Assembly: GCA_943704525.1 (NCBI GenBank)
Contig: CALSCQ010000272.1
Coordinates: forward strand, 1 to 39,488
Reading direction: 5' to 3'
Source of the DNA: Pigoraptor vietnamica
Taxonomy: Eukaryota; Opisthokonta; Filasterea
Length of the DNA stretch: 39,488 bases
In this document: positions 20,969-30,723 of the stretch, in pieces
How positions within the stretch are numbered: position 1 is the first letter of the stretch
Layout: every line of letters starts with the position of its first letter
Position numbers and translations under genes: made by a program
Notes under the pieces: model-generated
What the model was told of the DNA's origin: nothing
The model's input: the letters and a program-made list of their open reading frames with translations, nothing else
Database searches by the model: none

Positions 20969-21682
20969 CGCGCGGATGGCGTGCGTGTGAGGGAGAATGG
21001 CAGGGTGCGATGCGGCATCGCAACAGCGATTGGGATCTCTCAAAACAAGCTGGGATCCACGCGCCGCGGACGGATGCGGTGACCGCCTTCGAAAACGGTC
21101 CCACTGTGCGGTTAGCGCAGCGCCAGGACTTCTCCGGTGGCCGATTGCAGTGTTGTCGGCTGCGGCAACAGCAACTGAAGAGAAGCCGACGCCGCAATGC
21201 TAATGTTCGATGCCGTGAAGCGAACAAGGCGCGCTCTGACGCTTGTACAGGGGCAGCCCTTGCGAGTTAAGCGGTGAATACAGCATCACAGCATAGAGAC
21301 ATGTATCACGCACGGGACAGGCCGGCGTCGCGCCTGTCGCTCCTGACTGAAGATTACTAACTGTGTCATGTGTACATGACCGTGATCTCTTTCATGTAGA
21401 TGTCTGAAAGAGCGCGAGGGCAAACTGTAAGTTGCACTGAGGCAAACGAAGGCCAACAGTGGTATTTGTCCGGGCGGGAACGTTCTTCTTGACTGCTAAT
21501 TATTGCCGATATTCACCACTTGCAGCGTATCATGACAGAGCCTGTGGCGTGCGCTGCGCGTCTTTCAGTTAAATGCTGAGAAGATGGGCCAATGCTTCTC
21601 CTTGCACACTGCCGCAACCGCCACTGCCGTCGGTTACCGTAGATTGAAGCAGCGACTGGCATTTATTTGCCAGAAAGTAGCT
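20969..21682. other. Convergent intergenic region
   Basis: 714 bp between the NELF-E-like gene (+) and the LRR pseudogene (-). A plus-strand frame continues to 21270 but looks non-coding. I see no RNA gene or repeat. Confidence 0.5.
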
Positions 21683-23494
21683 TTAACGATTGCCTTCCCA
21701 GGGCCTGCCTAACAATTTCTTTACGCCCCGTAGCGGCGTCGGGTCGCGCACTCCTCTGCACCCCGTTGCATCCAAAATGCACACACTCCCAAGTGCCGAT
21801 ATGTCCGTGATGACAGCACGAGATGTTGAGGTTGTACACAGTTCCCAGAGCCGACACATCGACGAGCTTCTCGCAGTGCGACAGATCGAGCGTGTGCACG
21901 CGGGCAAGGGGCCCAACATCCACAACCGGCGTGCCCGACAGACGCAAGGTGTGCACCGACCCCAGGGAGTGCACATCCGTCGCGCGGGTCTTTGAGAGAT
22001 CCAGGACGTACACGGATCCCAGCAACGACACGTCGGTCACGTTACAGCAACCGAGCTTTGTATGCACGCGCCCGAGGCTTGACGCATCGCTCACGCCCGT
22101 TTGTGAGAGGTCGAGGGTGTGCACCGCACCCAGGGAAGTCGCGTCCACAACCAAAGCATTGCCGCAAAGCACGAGGTGGTGCACGGCGCCGAGCGCAGAC
22201 ACTCCCCGCAATGGAAGCAGCGAATTGCATACAACGAGCGTATGTACGGAACCCAGAGCCGAGACATCCGACACCCCACAACGGTTTATCGTGAGCGTGT
22301 GCACGCCGCCGAGATCGGAAGCATCGACAAACCCGGTGCAGCTGTCGAGACGCAGCGTGTGGACGCGCCCGAGGCCTTTGCCCGAACGAATCTCCCAGTT
22401 GAAGTAGAGGTCGAGCTCGTGAACGCCGCCCAGGTGGGAGAAGTCGCAAATGCCGCAGGCTGAATGATGCAGGACGAGCGTGTGGTTGCCCCCAAGCGCC
22501 TCGACGCCCTCATGCTGCCGTGGAAAGAAAGATTGAGCGTGTGAACACTCCCAGCGCCGACACGTCACGCACGCGAGCAACCCGCTGGTCCCTCTTTAAA
22601 TCGCCATGCGTCAGGTTAAGCGTGTGCACAGCCGTAAGCGCCGAGACGTCGACCACGTCTTGACAGAACGTCAGCACGAGCGTGTGTATGCGGCGGCCGT
22701 TCGTCACATCGGTCAGCCGGCTGTAGCAAAAACGAGAGGTCCAGCGTGTGCACGCCGGCGAGCTCGGCGGGAATCGCACGGAAGGACGAGTGGCGGAGAA
22801 TTACCTTCACAAGCCCGCGCAGTGCGGCAATCTGCGACAGCGGGACCTTTGGGCATGGAACAGACTCGGCGACAACGAGGCTCGAGACGTCCTCGAAGAC
22901 CGAGTGTTCCAAGATAATGTGTCGAGGACGCAAACCCGACACCGCGGGGACGCGCACGTCCAGCAGGCGGACGCGGGGTGCGTTGGCGAGAACAGAAAGG
23001 TCGCCATGCCCGGGGTTGACATGCTCGAGCGTACCAGAGTGTGCATTGACAGTTGGAGGGCAGTCGGTGCGCGTGGAGTGAATCGCGTCCATGTGGATAG
23101 TGCGCACGCCCCTTAAAGCCTGCATGCCAGGCTCCCCGTCGCACTCTCCCGTCGCGCCGCGAAGGTCGGCCGTGTGCACGTTCGCGAAGGCGGGTAGGAT
23201 GCTCGCATTCCACGCGGGCTGTGGGCCATACGTGTGCTTTGCGTCGCCAACGGCGAGAACGAGACGACCGACAGGAAGCGTCGCCTGAAATTCCTCGCGA
23301 AACGCGGCGTCGTCAATGTAACGGCGAGTGTACAGCGGCCAGAGATAGAGAAGGCGCTCGTTCGACAGAAACCGCCGCAGAAACGAGTTGACCTTGCAGA
23401 GGCGGCAGACGTCGGCGTTCGCGAGGTAAGGGACGATGTGGACGAGTATCACCTCCGCCGAGAGCGAGCCAAAGCCCGCGACGACGCGCGACAT
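21683..23494 (-). pseudogene. Intronless F-box-like LRR gene with four frameshifts
   Basis: The ATG at 23492-23494 opens a frame with an F-box-like start (SLSAEVILVHIVPYLANADV, then CRLCKVNSFLRRF). It runs into about 17 leucine-rich repeats of roughly 23 residues with the pattern LGxVHTLDLSxxxVxDVSxLG. The repeats change frame four times: at a T run (22728-22732 on the plus strand, one base too many), at 22549-22552 (one base missing), at 22512-22516 (one base missing) and near 21813-21817 (one base too many). Repeats on both sides of every break fit the same pattern, so it was one continuous gene. It ends at TAA 21683-21685. One repeat (VHTKLGCCN) has lost residues in frame. It has no introns, unlike its neighbours. 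Sequencing error is possible but no other gene here shows a single break. Confidence 0.8.
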
Positions 23495-24167
23495 GGCCGC
23501 AGGTTGTCCTGGTTAAGAAGAGACGCCGAAGGGAAAGGGCACGTGCCCTCTAGGGACAGCCACCCGCGAGTTGAGAGGTCTTTTCCACGTCAAAAGGTGT
23601 GTGTTTTGATTTTGGGTTGGTGTTACAGCGGGCAATCGGCCCATATCTTGTGTCTTGCACTTCGAGAGAGAGTCAGCGACCCATCTTCGCTTGGAATGGG
23701 CTTCATGGACTAAACTCCTAGCGAGTCATCGACCCTTCGCTTGGGGAGAGAGTGGGCTTCATTGTGAATGCACCCGACCAACCGCGGGCGCAATATAAGC
23801 AATCGAAGGGCCGACAGCGACCTTCGTGCGCGCTCTCCCTCGCACGCACAAGGTAAGCGACCGTACGCCGCAGACACATCACAAGACAGACAGACAGACA
23901 CACACACACACACACACACAAACGCCCGCGCGAACCACCTGGGCGGCTGCGTGCGACGAACAGCAGACAAAAAAGAGAAAGAACGCGCGAATTCGAAAGC
24001 AAGGTGAAACGCCCGCGAAAATGAAAAACGAAGGGAAGGATCCGAGACGAGAGCCCGAAAAACTAGAGCGTACGCGCGCACAAACGGACTGCCGGTGCGA
24101 CGTTGGGCTATCAGGGACCTCTGCACGCACGCAATGTCGCGCGAATTTCGCAGCGCCAGGCTGCCAT
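23495..24167. other. Region upstream of the LRR pseudogene
   Basis: 673 bp between the VAMP stop and the pseudogene start, both on the minus strand. It contains a TATA-like GCAATATAAGCAATC at about 23788-23802 and a short GACA/CA repeat (23885-23921). No gene recognised. Confidence 0.4.
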
Positions 24168-25368
24168 TTACTTCTTGTCCCACGGCTTGGTCCAGACTGC
24201 GACGTGAAGAAAAGTCAGCCACGCGCACATGCGGAGATGGAGAGCATGCACACATGCAGGGACTGGGAGCGACTGCATGCACGCCACACGCATCGTCCAC
24301 ACACGGCACACAGGTCATCATCCGCCCGCAAACTTACGTCTACTTGCGCGTGCGTCTACGCGTGCGTCTACTACACATTATCTACATTCCCAAACACAAT
24401 ACACACACACACTCACACACGCACACACATGCACACACACACACACACACACACGCGGGCGCGCGCACAAACGCACAGCGGGCGAGCAATACTCACGGAC
24501 AATAGCGAGGATGAGCACAAGGATGGCAACGATAAGGATGGCCATAAACTGCGCACGTTTGAGGACACGCAACTGTCAGCACACAACGCCATTCGCCCAA
24601 GGGGTACGTGCACGAATGCAGACGACGGCTTCAGGCACGCGCGGCAGACGACAGCTTCAGGCACGCGCGCGCACACACGAAGACGGATGCCATTCGACGC
24701 ACACGCGTGACTGTTTAACCAGCACGTGCCTTGAGGTTCTTGTACCACATCTTTCGCTTGAGCTTGCGCGACGTCGTCTTGAAGCGCTCGGCGCCATCGC
24801 GGAGGGCCTCGCTCTTGTCCTGGAGGTCGGTGAGCTTCGCGTCGCGCTCAAGCACCTAATTGGGGAAGGCGGGGACGGAATGCACCAAGGCGGGTCAACA
24901 AACGCACAGCTGTGTAACAAAAAAAAAGCGCCGGCGTGAGACTACACAAGGCGCTACACGCGAGCACTGCTGGATAACGGCAGAGGGAGACGCACGCACT
25001 CGCAGAAGGAGGATTGACAAACGCCGAGGGAACAAAAAAAAGATGAATTGTGCGCTACAACAGAGCATCGTGACAGTATTTGCGTGCCCAAGCGAGAGAA
25101 GATAAGGGCGCGAATTCCCGCAACTCGCACGTCCACACCAAGCGATGACAGGCGCGGGGCATTCTATGGGATTATTCACACTCTCACAGACACACATGAA
25201 CAACGCAATACAATGGAGAGGGCACATTGGGCAACGTGCAACAGGGGTATAGGCGAGTGAGTGCACACCTTGTCGACGTTGTTCTTCATGATGCCGACGA
25301 CCTCGTCGACCTCCTGCTTCGTCTTCTGAAGCTTGTCATTGCTGGGCTGGCTGCCTCCGGCCTTCGAC

Positions 25369-25411
<43 letters not shown>

Positions 25412-25619
25412 AGGAACACACACACCGTTGACAGCGTGAGAAACCGATCATATGGCACATGATCCCTCGCTCATATCACTTTCCGTCCACTCCTGCTGCC
25501 CGCACTAGAGACTCGCAACAAGGGCACACGCGGAAAAATAACACCGGCCGTTTGTAAACGCTGACACTCCGCTCAACCACTGGCTGGCAAAAGGCACAAC
25601 AGCAACCCAAAGACTCACA
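24168..25619 (-). CDS. VAMP/synaptobrevin-type R-SNARE, split start codon
   Basis: A vesicle R-SNARE for membrane fusion. Exons: ...25619 (only AT of the start codon is coding), 25368-25269, 24855-24730, 24548-24497, 24196-24168; 102 codons plus stop. The intron 25618-25369 (GTGAGT...TGCAG) falls between AT and G of the ATG. The protein then reads SKAGGSQPSNDKLQ, and the SNARE motif follows (about residues 13-72: TKQEVDEVVGIMKNNVDKVL, with the zero-layer Arg in VLERDAKL). A juxtamembrane basic-aromatic patch is KLKRKMWYKNLK. The membrane anchor is FMAILIVAILVLILAIV and the luminal tail LWTKPWDKK. Intron 3 needs a GC donor (AAG|GCACGT) to keep frame. There is no longin domain, so it is VAMP1/2/3/8-like rather than VAMP7 or YKT6. 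Confidence 0.9.
24403..24455. repeat. (AC)n microsatellite in R-SNARE intron 4
   Basis: An AC run with small interruptions, (GT)n on the sense strand of the SNARE gene. Confidence 0.9.
25370..25409. repeat. (AC)n repeat forming the R-SNARE intron 1 acceptor
   Basis: On the sense strand this is about 20 GT units ending TGCAG|G, so the acceptor has a UG repeat where a polypyrimidine tract is expected. Confidence 0.9.
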
Positions 25620-25738
25620 TTTTCGTACAGGTTCTAGCCTTTCGGCGGCGCGCGTGGAAATGGGCTAGACGCAAATCGGCGAGTGTTTCAGACGATCGGC
25701 CGCTATTTTTCAAACGCGTTGCAACGGGAACAATAGGG

Positions 25739-25769
<31 letters not shown>

Positions 25770-26466
25770 GCACGAACACGAACGCACACAGAGAGAAACT
25801 CTCACCAACACGGAGTAACCAACTCGCGAGAGCGGGAGGATGCCCACACCGCACACGCAGACGCACGCACACACACCCAGAGGGGACACTGCACGGACAC
25901 ACACACATGCGCGCGCTCAAAACCAACCACAGAAGAATCAAAACAGAGGGGGGGCGTTTATTACGCAAACATTCACTATGAAAAATGTACCAAAAATTAT
26001 TTATTACGGGAATGGCGTGTACCAACCCAGACCGCAGCCGGTGCCTTTAATTTGAAAATGGTTTCTGAAATTTACAAAAATGTGGACAATAGCCCAATTC
26101 AATTGAACAAAGTGCGGGCTTGTCCGGCAGCAAATTGGACTGTGGTTAATTTTTGTGCATTTTTTGTGGTTTTTCAGTTTACTGGAAGGCTCAGAAGATC
26201 TATTTTAGGCGCGGCTTATCTTAACGAGATCTCGCTAATGTATATCATTGGATAAAAATATTTTGACTTTTTCGTCTAATTCATTTGCATCACTGTGTTT
26301 CGAATAAGTACATTTAGTGATCATTTCCCCTAAAGCATCGATCAGCTGATCCCACGTGACATGCAATGGCGCGTGTTCCCTCAACAACGAAACCTGTTTG
26401 CCATAACACAACACGGGCACACGCAGCGTCGCATCGTTTGCAGGGCACGCACCGCCCACCGGGACA
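25620..26466. other. Divergent region, R-SNARE and DUF2433 gene
   Basis: 847 bp between divergent genes. The left part holds the R-SNARE 5' UTR and a short AC repeat (25737-25765). The right part is an AT-rich island (see separate entry). A 75-codon minus-strand frame (26459-26235) crosses the island edge with AT-rich codons unlike the neighbours; I do not recognise it and do not call it a gene. Confidence 0.5.
25950..26340. mobile_element. AT-rich island with short inverted ends, possible MITE
   Basis: Base composition drops to AT-rich over about 390 bp in otherwise GC-rich DNA. TCACTATGAAAAATGTAC at 25973-25990 is matched in inverse at 26308-26320 by GTACATTTAGTGA, the same sequence lacking five internal bases. 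That gives a possible element of 348 bp. A related end, TACAATTTTCATAGTGA, occurs at 32716-32732. No clear target-site duplication and no transposase are visible. It could instead be an old regulatory region or a foreign fragment. Confidence 0.3.
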
Positions 26467-29014
26467 ATGAGTGGGACGGGGAAGTCCGCAGATGCGTCGG
26501 GTCAGAGGGTAGGTGGTCAAAAAAGATGCGCCACTGCTTGTGTGAATTGTGCGAATGCGCTGTTCCCAACACATTCCGCGCGGCAGGCCCACGACTCGGA
26601 CGACGAGTTCCACGATGCGCCCATGCCTGGCGACGAGGTGTTGGAGGTGGTGGAACCCCACGAGGACGAGGATGCCGGCGAGCTTGACTCTGCGGCACCG
26701 GCGGCTGCCGAGACCGCAGCTGCCTCGAGGGCCGAGTCGGCGCCCTCCCACGGGGGTGCAGCGGCTGCGACGGGACGCCGCGCGAGTGGCAACGTGCCGT
26801 TCAGGTCGCCGCGTGACGGCCCGTTTTACACGTCGTTCCGATTGGACCGCAAGACGCGGTACCTTGTCGTCGCTGACGTGGACGGTGGGTCGCTGACCTG
26901 CTCATCGACACGAGGCGTGCGTGTGTTGCGTGTTGCCTGCCCTTGCTGTCCATTGAAACTGAAGTTCATCGCGCTCGCACACGCGCGCACGCAGGCCGCT
27001 GGTCCCTCCTCAACAGTGCCATTCGGCGGTTCGGCGCTGACTTTGTGATTAGCTGCGGCAACTTTGGCTTTTATGGTGGGCCATTGATAACACGTGCCGC
27101 GCAGCTGTCCTCATGGATAGCACCCACGCGTACAGCCTCGATAATGTCTGCCGCTGAGTTGCACGATACATGCATTTTGCATCTAGTGCATCCCACCCAC
27201 AGTCACGACGGCCATCACTCACTAACCCCTCTCCCGCCTGCCCTTGCGTATCTCTCTGTAAATATTGGCCGTCGAACACACGCATACCTCTACTGTGCGT
27301 TGCGCATGTTGCCTCTCTGTTTGAGAGCCACACACTGATGCAATTACCTTCCCGTTGCGCGTGACCACAGACGAGAAGAGCATCGAGAAGCTTTCCGATC
27401 GCGAGGTGCGGTCGCGCGTTACCCAGGCCCACATTCCGCCGGCAGAGCGCGCCCGCCTTCTCAACCTTCCCGCGCCCGAGTTGCGCGCGGCCATGACCCA
27501 GCGGGCGATGCTCAGCGACCTGCCGCTGTTTGCCGTGCGAAAAGGGGCCAAGGGGACGGAGGGCGCTGCGGGTGCGGCTTCCGAACCGTCGTCGGAGCCG
27601 CCGTCGTCCGGCGCACAGTCGCAGGGGCAGTCGCAGTCGAGCGGCAAGCGGGGCGCGGCGAAGGACGCGTCGGGAGTGCCGCGAACCTTCCACGTGCCCG
27701 TGTACACTGTGTGGGGCGACAGGGAGGACCTGCGCGTGATCGAGGCTTTCCGGGATGGAACGTACAGTGTCGGCAACCTCCACGTGCTTGACCACACGCA
27801 CACGTTCCGCCCTGCGCCCGGCATTCGCCTCGTCGGCATTGGCGGCGACTTTGCGTACCACAAGCTGTTCGATAACGGCGACGGCGACTCGTCGGTAGCG
27901 GGCGCGGGGGGCCGCCTGTGGGTGACGATGCTGCAGCTCGGCGAACTGATGGACACGGTCGCGCGGGAGGCGACGCCGACGCAGAGGGACGTCGCGACGG
28001 AGGCATCGGAGGACACGAAGATACTCGTTACGCACGCGAGCCCTTCGCGAGAGCCGCTCGTGTCGCTTCTCGCCGCGCTGCTCAAAGTGGGTAGCGTGCG
28101 TTTGTGAGTGTATGTGTGTTGTGTGTTTCTTAGTGTGTGTGTCAATGTGTGTGTTTGTGTGCGTGTGCGCGCGATATTATGTTTTCCGAAGCGTTTTGAT
28201 GCGCTTGACTCACAATCTTTTCACTGCAGGCTGACTTTTCTGTGAGCGCAAGCACCTCGACCGGTCACGTGCTCAGCTACAGCGATGTGTCCATCGGCGA
28301 CCACGCCGAGGCGGACCGGCGGCAATCGAATGCGCGCGCCGAAGTGCTTGCATTGTGGAACCAGGTGAGCCGTCTCGCACTCTCCGTTACGTCTGTTGGC
28401 TGTGCGTATGTGTCCTTGCGTCTGTATCCTGTTGTTGTTGTGTGTGTGTGTCTGTGTGATCGTGTCCGTACCAGTGGATGTGACTGTGTTCAAGGAAAAT
28501 CGAGTTAGATACGGATTGAGGCAACGACGACCCACCAGGGTTCCGCGGAGGCTACGCCTTGGTGCTGACGCGGGGTTGTACGTCGCAGGTGAAAGACACC
28601 ATCGCCAAGGTCTGCGATGCGAACCAGATGCGCCTCTTTGTGCTTGCGTTGCGTCTCACTGAGCCGTGCCCGAGGGAAGCCCTGAAGCGCCTGTGGAACG
28701 TGTGCACTTCGCGAATCGACTCTGGCCACGCGGTCCTCTGCGTCGACAAGCGCGGGACGGTCGGCATCGAAACATTCTCCGAAGGTACGCGTCGTCAAAG
28801 ATGGGTGGGAGGGGGGAGGCGGGGGTTGCTGCAAGGGGGAAGCTCTGTGGCGCATATGGCCTTTGGAAGAAGAAGCGTACTAAAGCTGAGCAAATGCGCA
28901 GGACGCGACCTTCACCGCAAGCACAACGAACAGCGCGGCGGCGATTTTGGCCGCGACAGGCAATCAGCGCGCGCGCCCGCGGTGCGTGTACTCCAAGTGG
29001 ACGTTCGTGTTTCC

Positions 29015-29058
<44 letters not shown>

Positions 29059-29621
29059 CGGGGGGGGGGAGGCTGTAGGTGAGGTGTGTGTCGCGCTTCA
29101 CTACACGGCCCACGCTCTCAGTTCGGCAGTAGTGTGCACTCATGTGATCTCACTCTCCATTCTGACCCGTGTGCATGTGCGTGGTTTCGCAGCAGCCGCA
29201 CGCAGACCAGCCTCTTCGCTACGAGACAGTCGTCCTGCGCAACCTGCCTTACACAGCAACAGAGGCGGACATCCGGGGTTTCCTGAAGGGGTGCCAGGTG
29301 AGTCGAGGTGCAATTCTCTGCACCCCAGCCCGCTCGTTGCTCGCGCTGTGTTTGCGGTGTTGCTAGTTGATGGCACGTGCCATGACGAGCATGGTGGTCG
29401 CTAGTTTCATAGGTGCCCATTGAGCATCCCCATTGAATTGAACACTGTCTAATGTGATGTCATGTTACGCAGGTCAAGTCGGTGTCCATCGGCGGCAAGC
29501 GACCGGGCGAGCCGCGCGGGACGGCCATTGTCGATTTTGAGAACCACGACTCGCTGAACAAGGGCCTCAAGCTAAGCGGATCGGTGCGTGCCTCCTGTGC
29601 GCCAATTTATCTTGCTGGCTG

Positions 29622-29683
<62 letters not shown>

Positions 29684-30306
29684 ATTGCGCTTGCGTGTTC
29701 TCCAAGCCTTATTCTTTCACGGCGCAGTCTCTGGGTGGTCGAGCAATCACAATTGAGCCCCACAAGCACGAGGGTACGTTTATCCAAATGGCGCTGTTCG
29801 ACGAGAGGAGCTCAAAGCAGTTGCGAAGCACTGAACGTAAGCACCCTGTTACTTATTTAGCGGCGTGTGTAACAGGACGCTTGTGGCGACCAAGCGATGG
29901 CACAGTCCGCAAGGGCGAGGAAGCGCGGGACTCACGTGACACGCGAGATAACCGAGACTCGCGTGACGCTCGAGACAGCCGAGACTCACGGGACGCGCGT
30001 GCCCAGCCGACCGGATCGCAACGGTTGGTGACGTGCCCTCATCTCCGCTCACGTTCACTCCATTACGCTCGTTGTCACGTTACGTGTGTCCTTTGTGTTA
30101 CCTTCACAATTCACAGCACTTGTGTGCGCCGTGTCCACACATACATACACACGCACACACTGGCAGTTCTAAGTCCTCGCTCACTCCATGCTTTCTGCAG
30201 ATCGAGTGCATCCGGGCCCGTGCGCAAGGCCCCGGAGCCGTGTCGTTACTACCGGCAGGGTAACTGTCGCATGGGCGAGAACTGCCCAAACTCGCACGCG
30301 CGGTGA
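26467..30306 (+). CDS. DUF2433 phosphoesterase-like, RRM and CCCH protein
   Basis: A probable RNA-binding protein. Exons: 26467-26508, 26587-26884, 26995-27075, 27371-28086, 28230-28364, 28589-28784, 28902-28981, 29193-29297, 29473-29583, 29728-29773, 29876-30023, 30201-30306; 687 codons plus stop, all phases consistent. After an acidic, Ala-rich start, residues about 105-490 match the DUF2433 (calcineurin-like phosphoesterase) family known from fungi: RYLVVADVDGRW, ISCGNFGFY, VPVYTVWGDRED, GIRLVGIGGDFAYHKLFDNG and ILVTHASPSREPL. Several metal ligands look replaced (DVDG for DVHG, GNF for GDF), so it may not be catalytic. An RRM follows at about 525-603 (TVVLRNLPYTATEADI, GTAIVDFE), then an Arg-Asp repeat tract (about 618-645), then one CCCH finger at the C-terminus (C-x7-C-x5-C-x3-H: CRYYRQGNC, CRMGENC, CPNSH). 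Confidence 0.82.
29018..29057. repeat. (GT)n microsatellite in DUF2433 gene intron 7
   Basis: About 20 GT units followed by a run of nine G, on the sense strand. Confidence 0.95.
29623..29682. repeat. (GT)n microsatellite in DUF2433 gene intron 9
   Basis: About 30 GT units on the sense strand, between RRM exons. Confidence 0.95.
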
Positions 30307-30723
30307 GGCGCGGGGAGGGGCCGCCGTCACGGACGCTATGCGTGTGCCGGATATGGAGTGCGGTGGTGCTGGGGTTCGCTGCCGCGCCGTAAAACAGCTG
30401 AAAATTTGATGGCTTTGTCGTTCTCGGTCGTTTGTCGTCAGTGGGGAGGCGGTGTGAACGACTGCGCCTGTGGACGAGTGCTAGAGTCTCTCCTCTCGGC
30501 GATCGATGGTTGTGCGGGTGATAAGCGTCTCTGGCTGTGATCGATTCGTTCAACTGGATACAGCATGAGAAAGCAGAGTTCCATTTGGTGGTCGCTTGTG
30601 CGCTGCGGGTGACGCGGGCCGCACTGGCCGCCGCCGTCGCAATCGCACATGGCCAAAGGAAGCACGGAATGTACAAAGGCACGGTCGTGGGGTCGGAGAG
30701 TGGAGGCATAATGTAACACGATC
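30307..30723. other. Convergent intergenic region
   Basis: 417 bp between the stop codons of the DUF2433 gene (+) and the STS1-like gene (-). I see no gene, RNA or repeat. Confidence 0.5.

Noticed and set aside
22713-22760. Reading TTTTTGCTACAG at the first LRR frameshift as an intron acceptor
   Set aside because: It would need an intron of about 36 bp that removes a conserved VHTLDLS repeat; a one-base change in the T run is simpler.
26235-26459. 75-codon minus frame partly in the AT-rich island
   Set aside because: It contains phrases that look protein-like (HVTWDQLIDALGEM), but it starts with GTG, has no recognised family and crosses the supposed element end. Kept only as a note.
27049-28145. 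Minus-strand frames of 300 or more residues
   Set aside because: Antisense shadows of the DUF2433 exon 4, with no recognisable domain.
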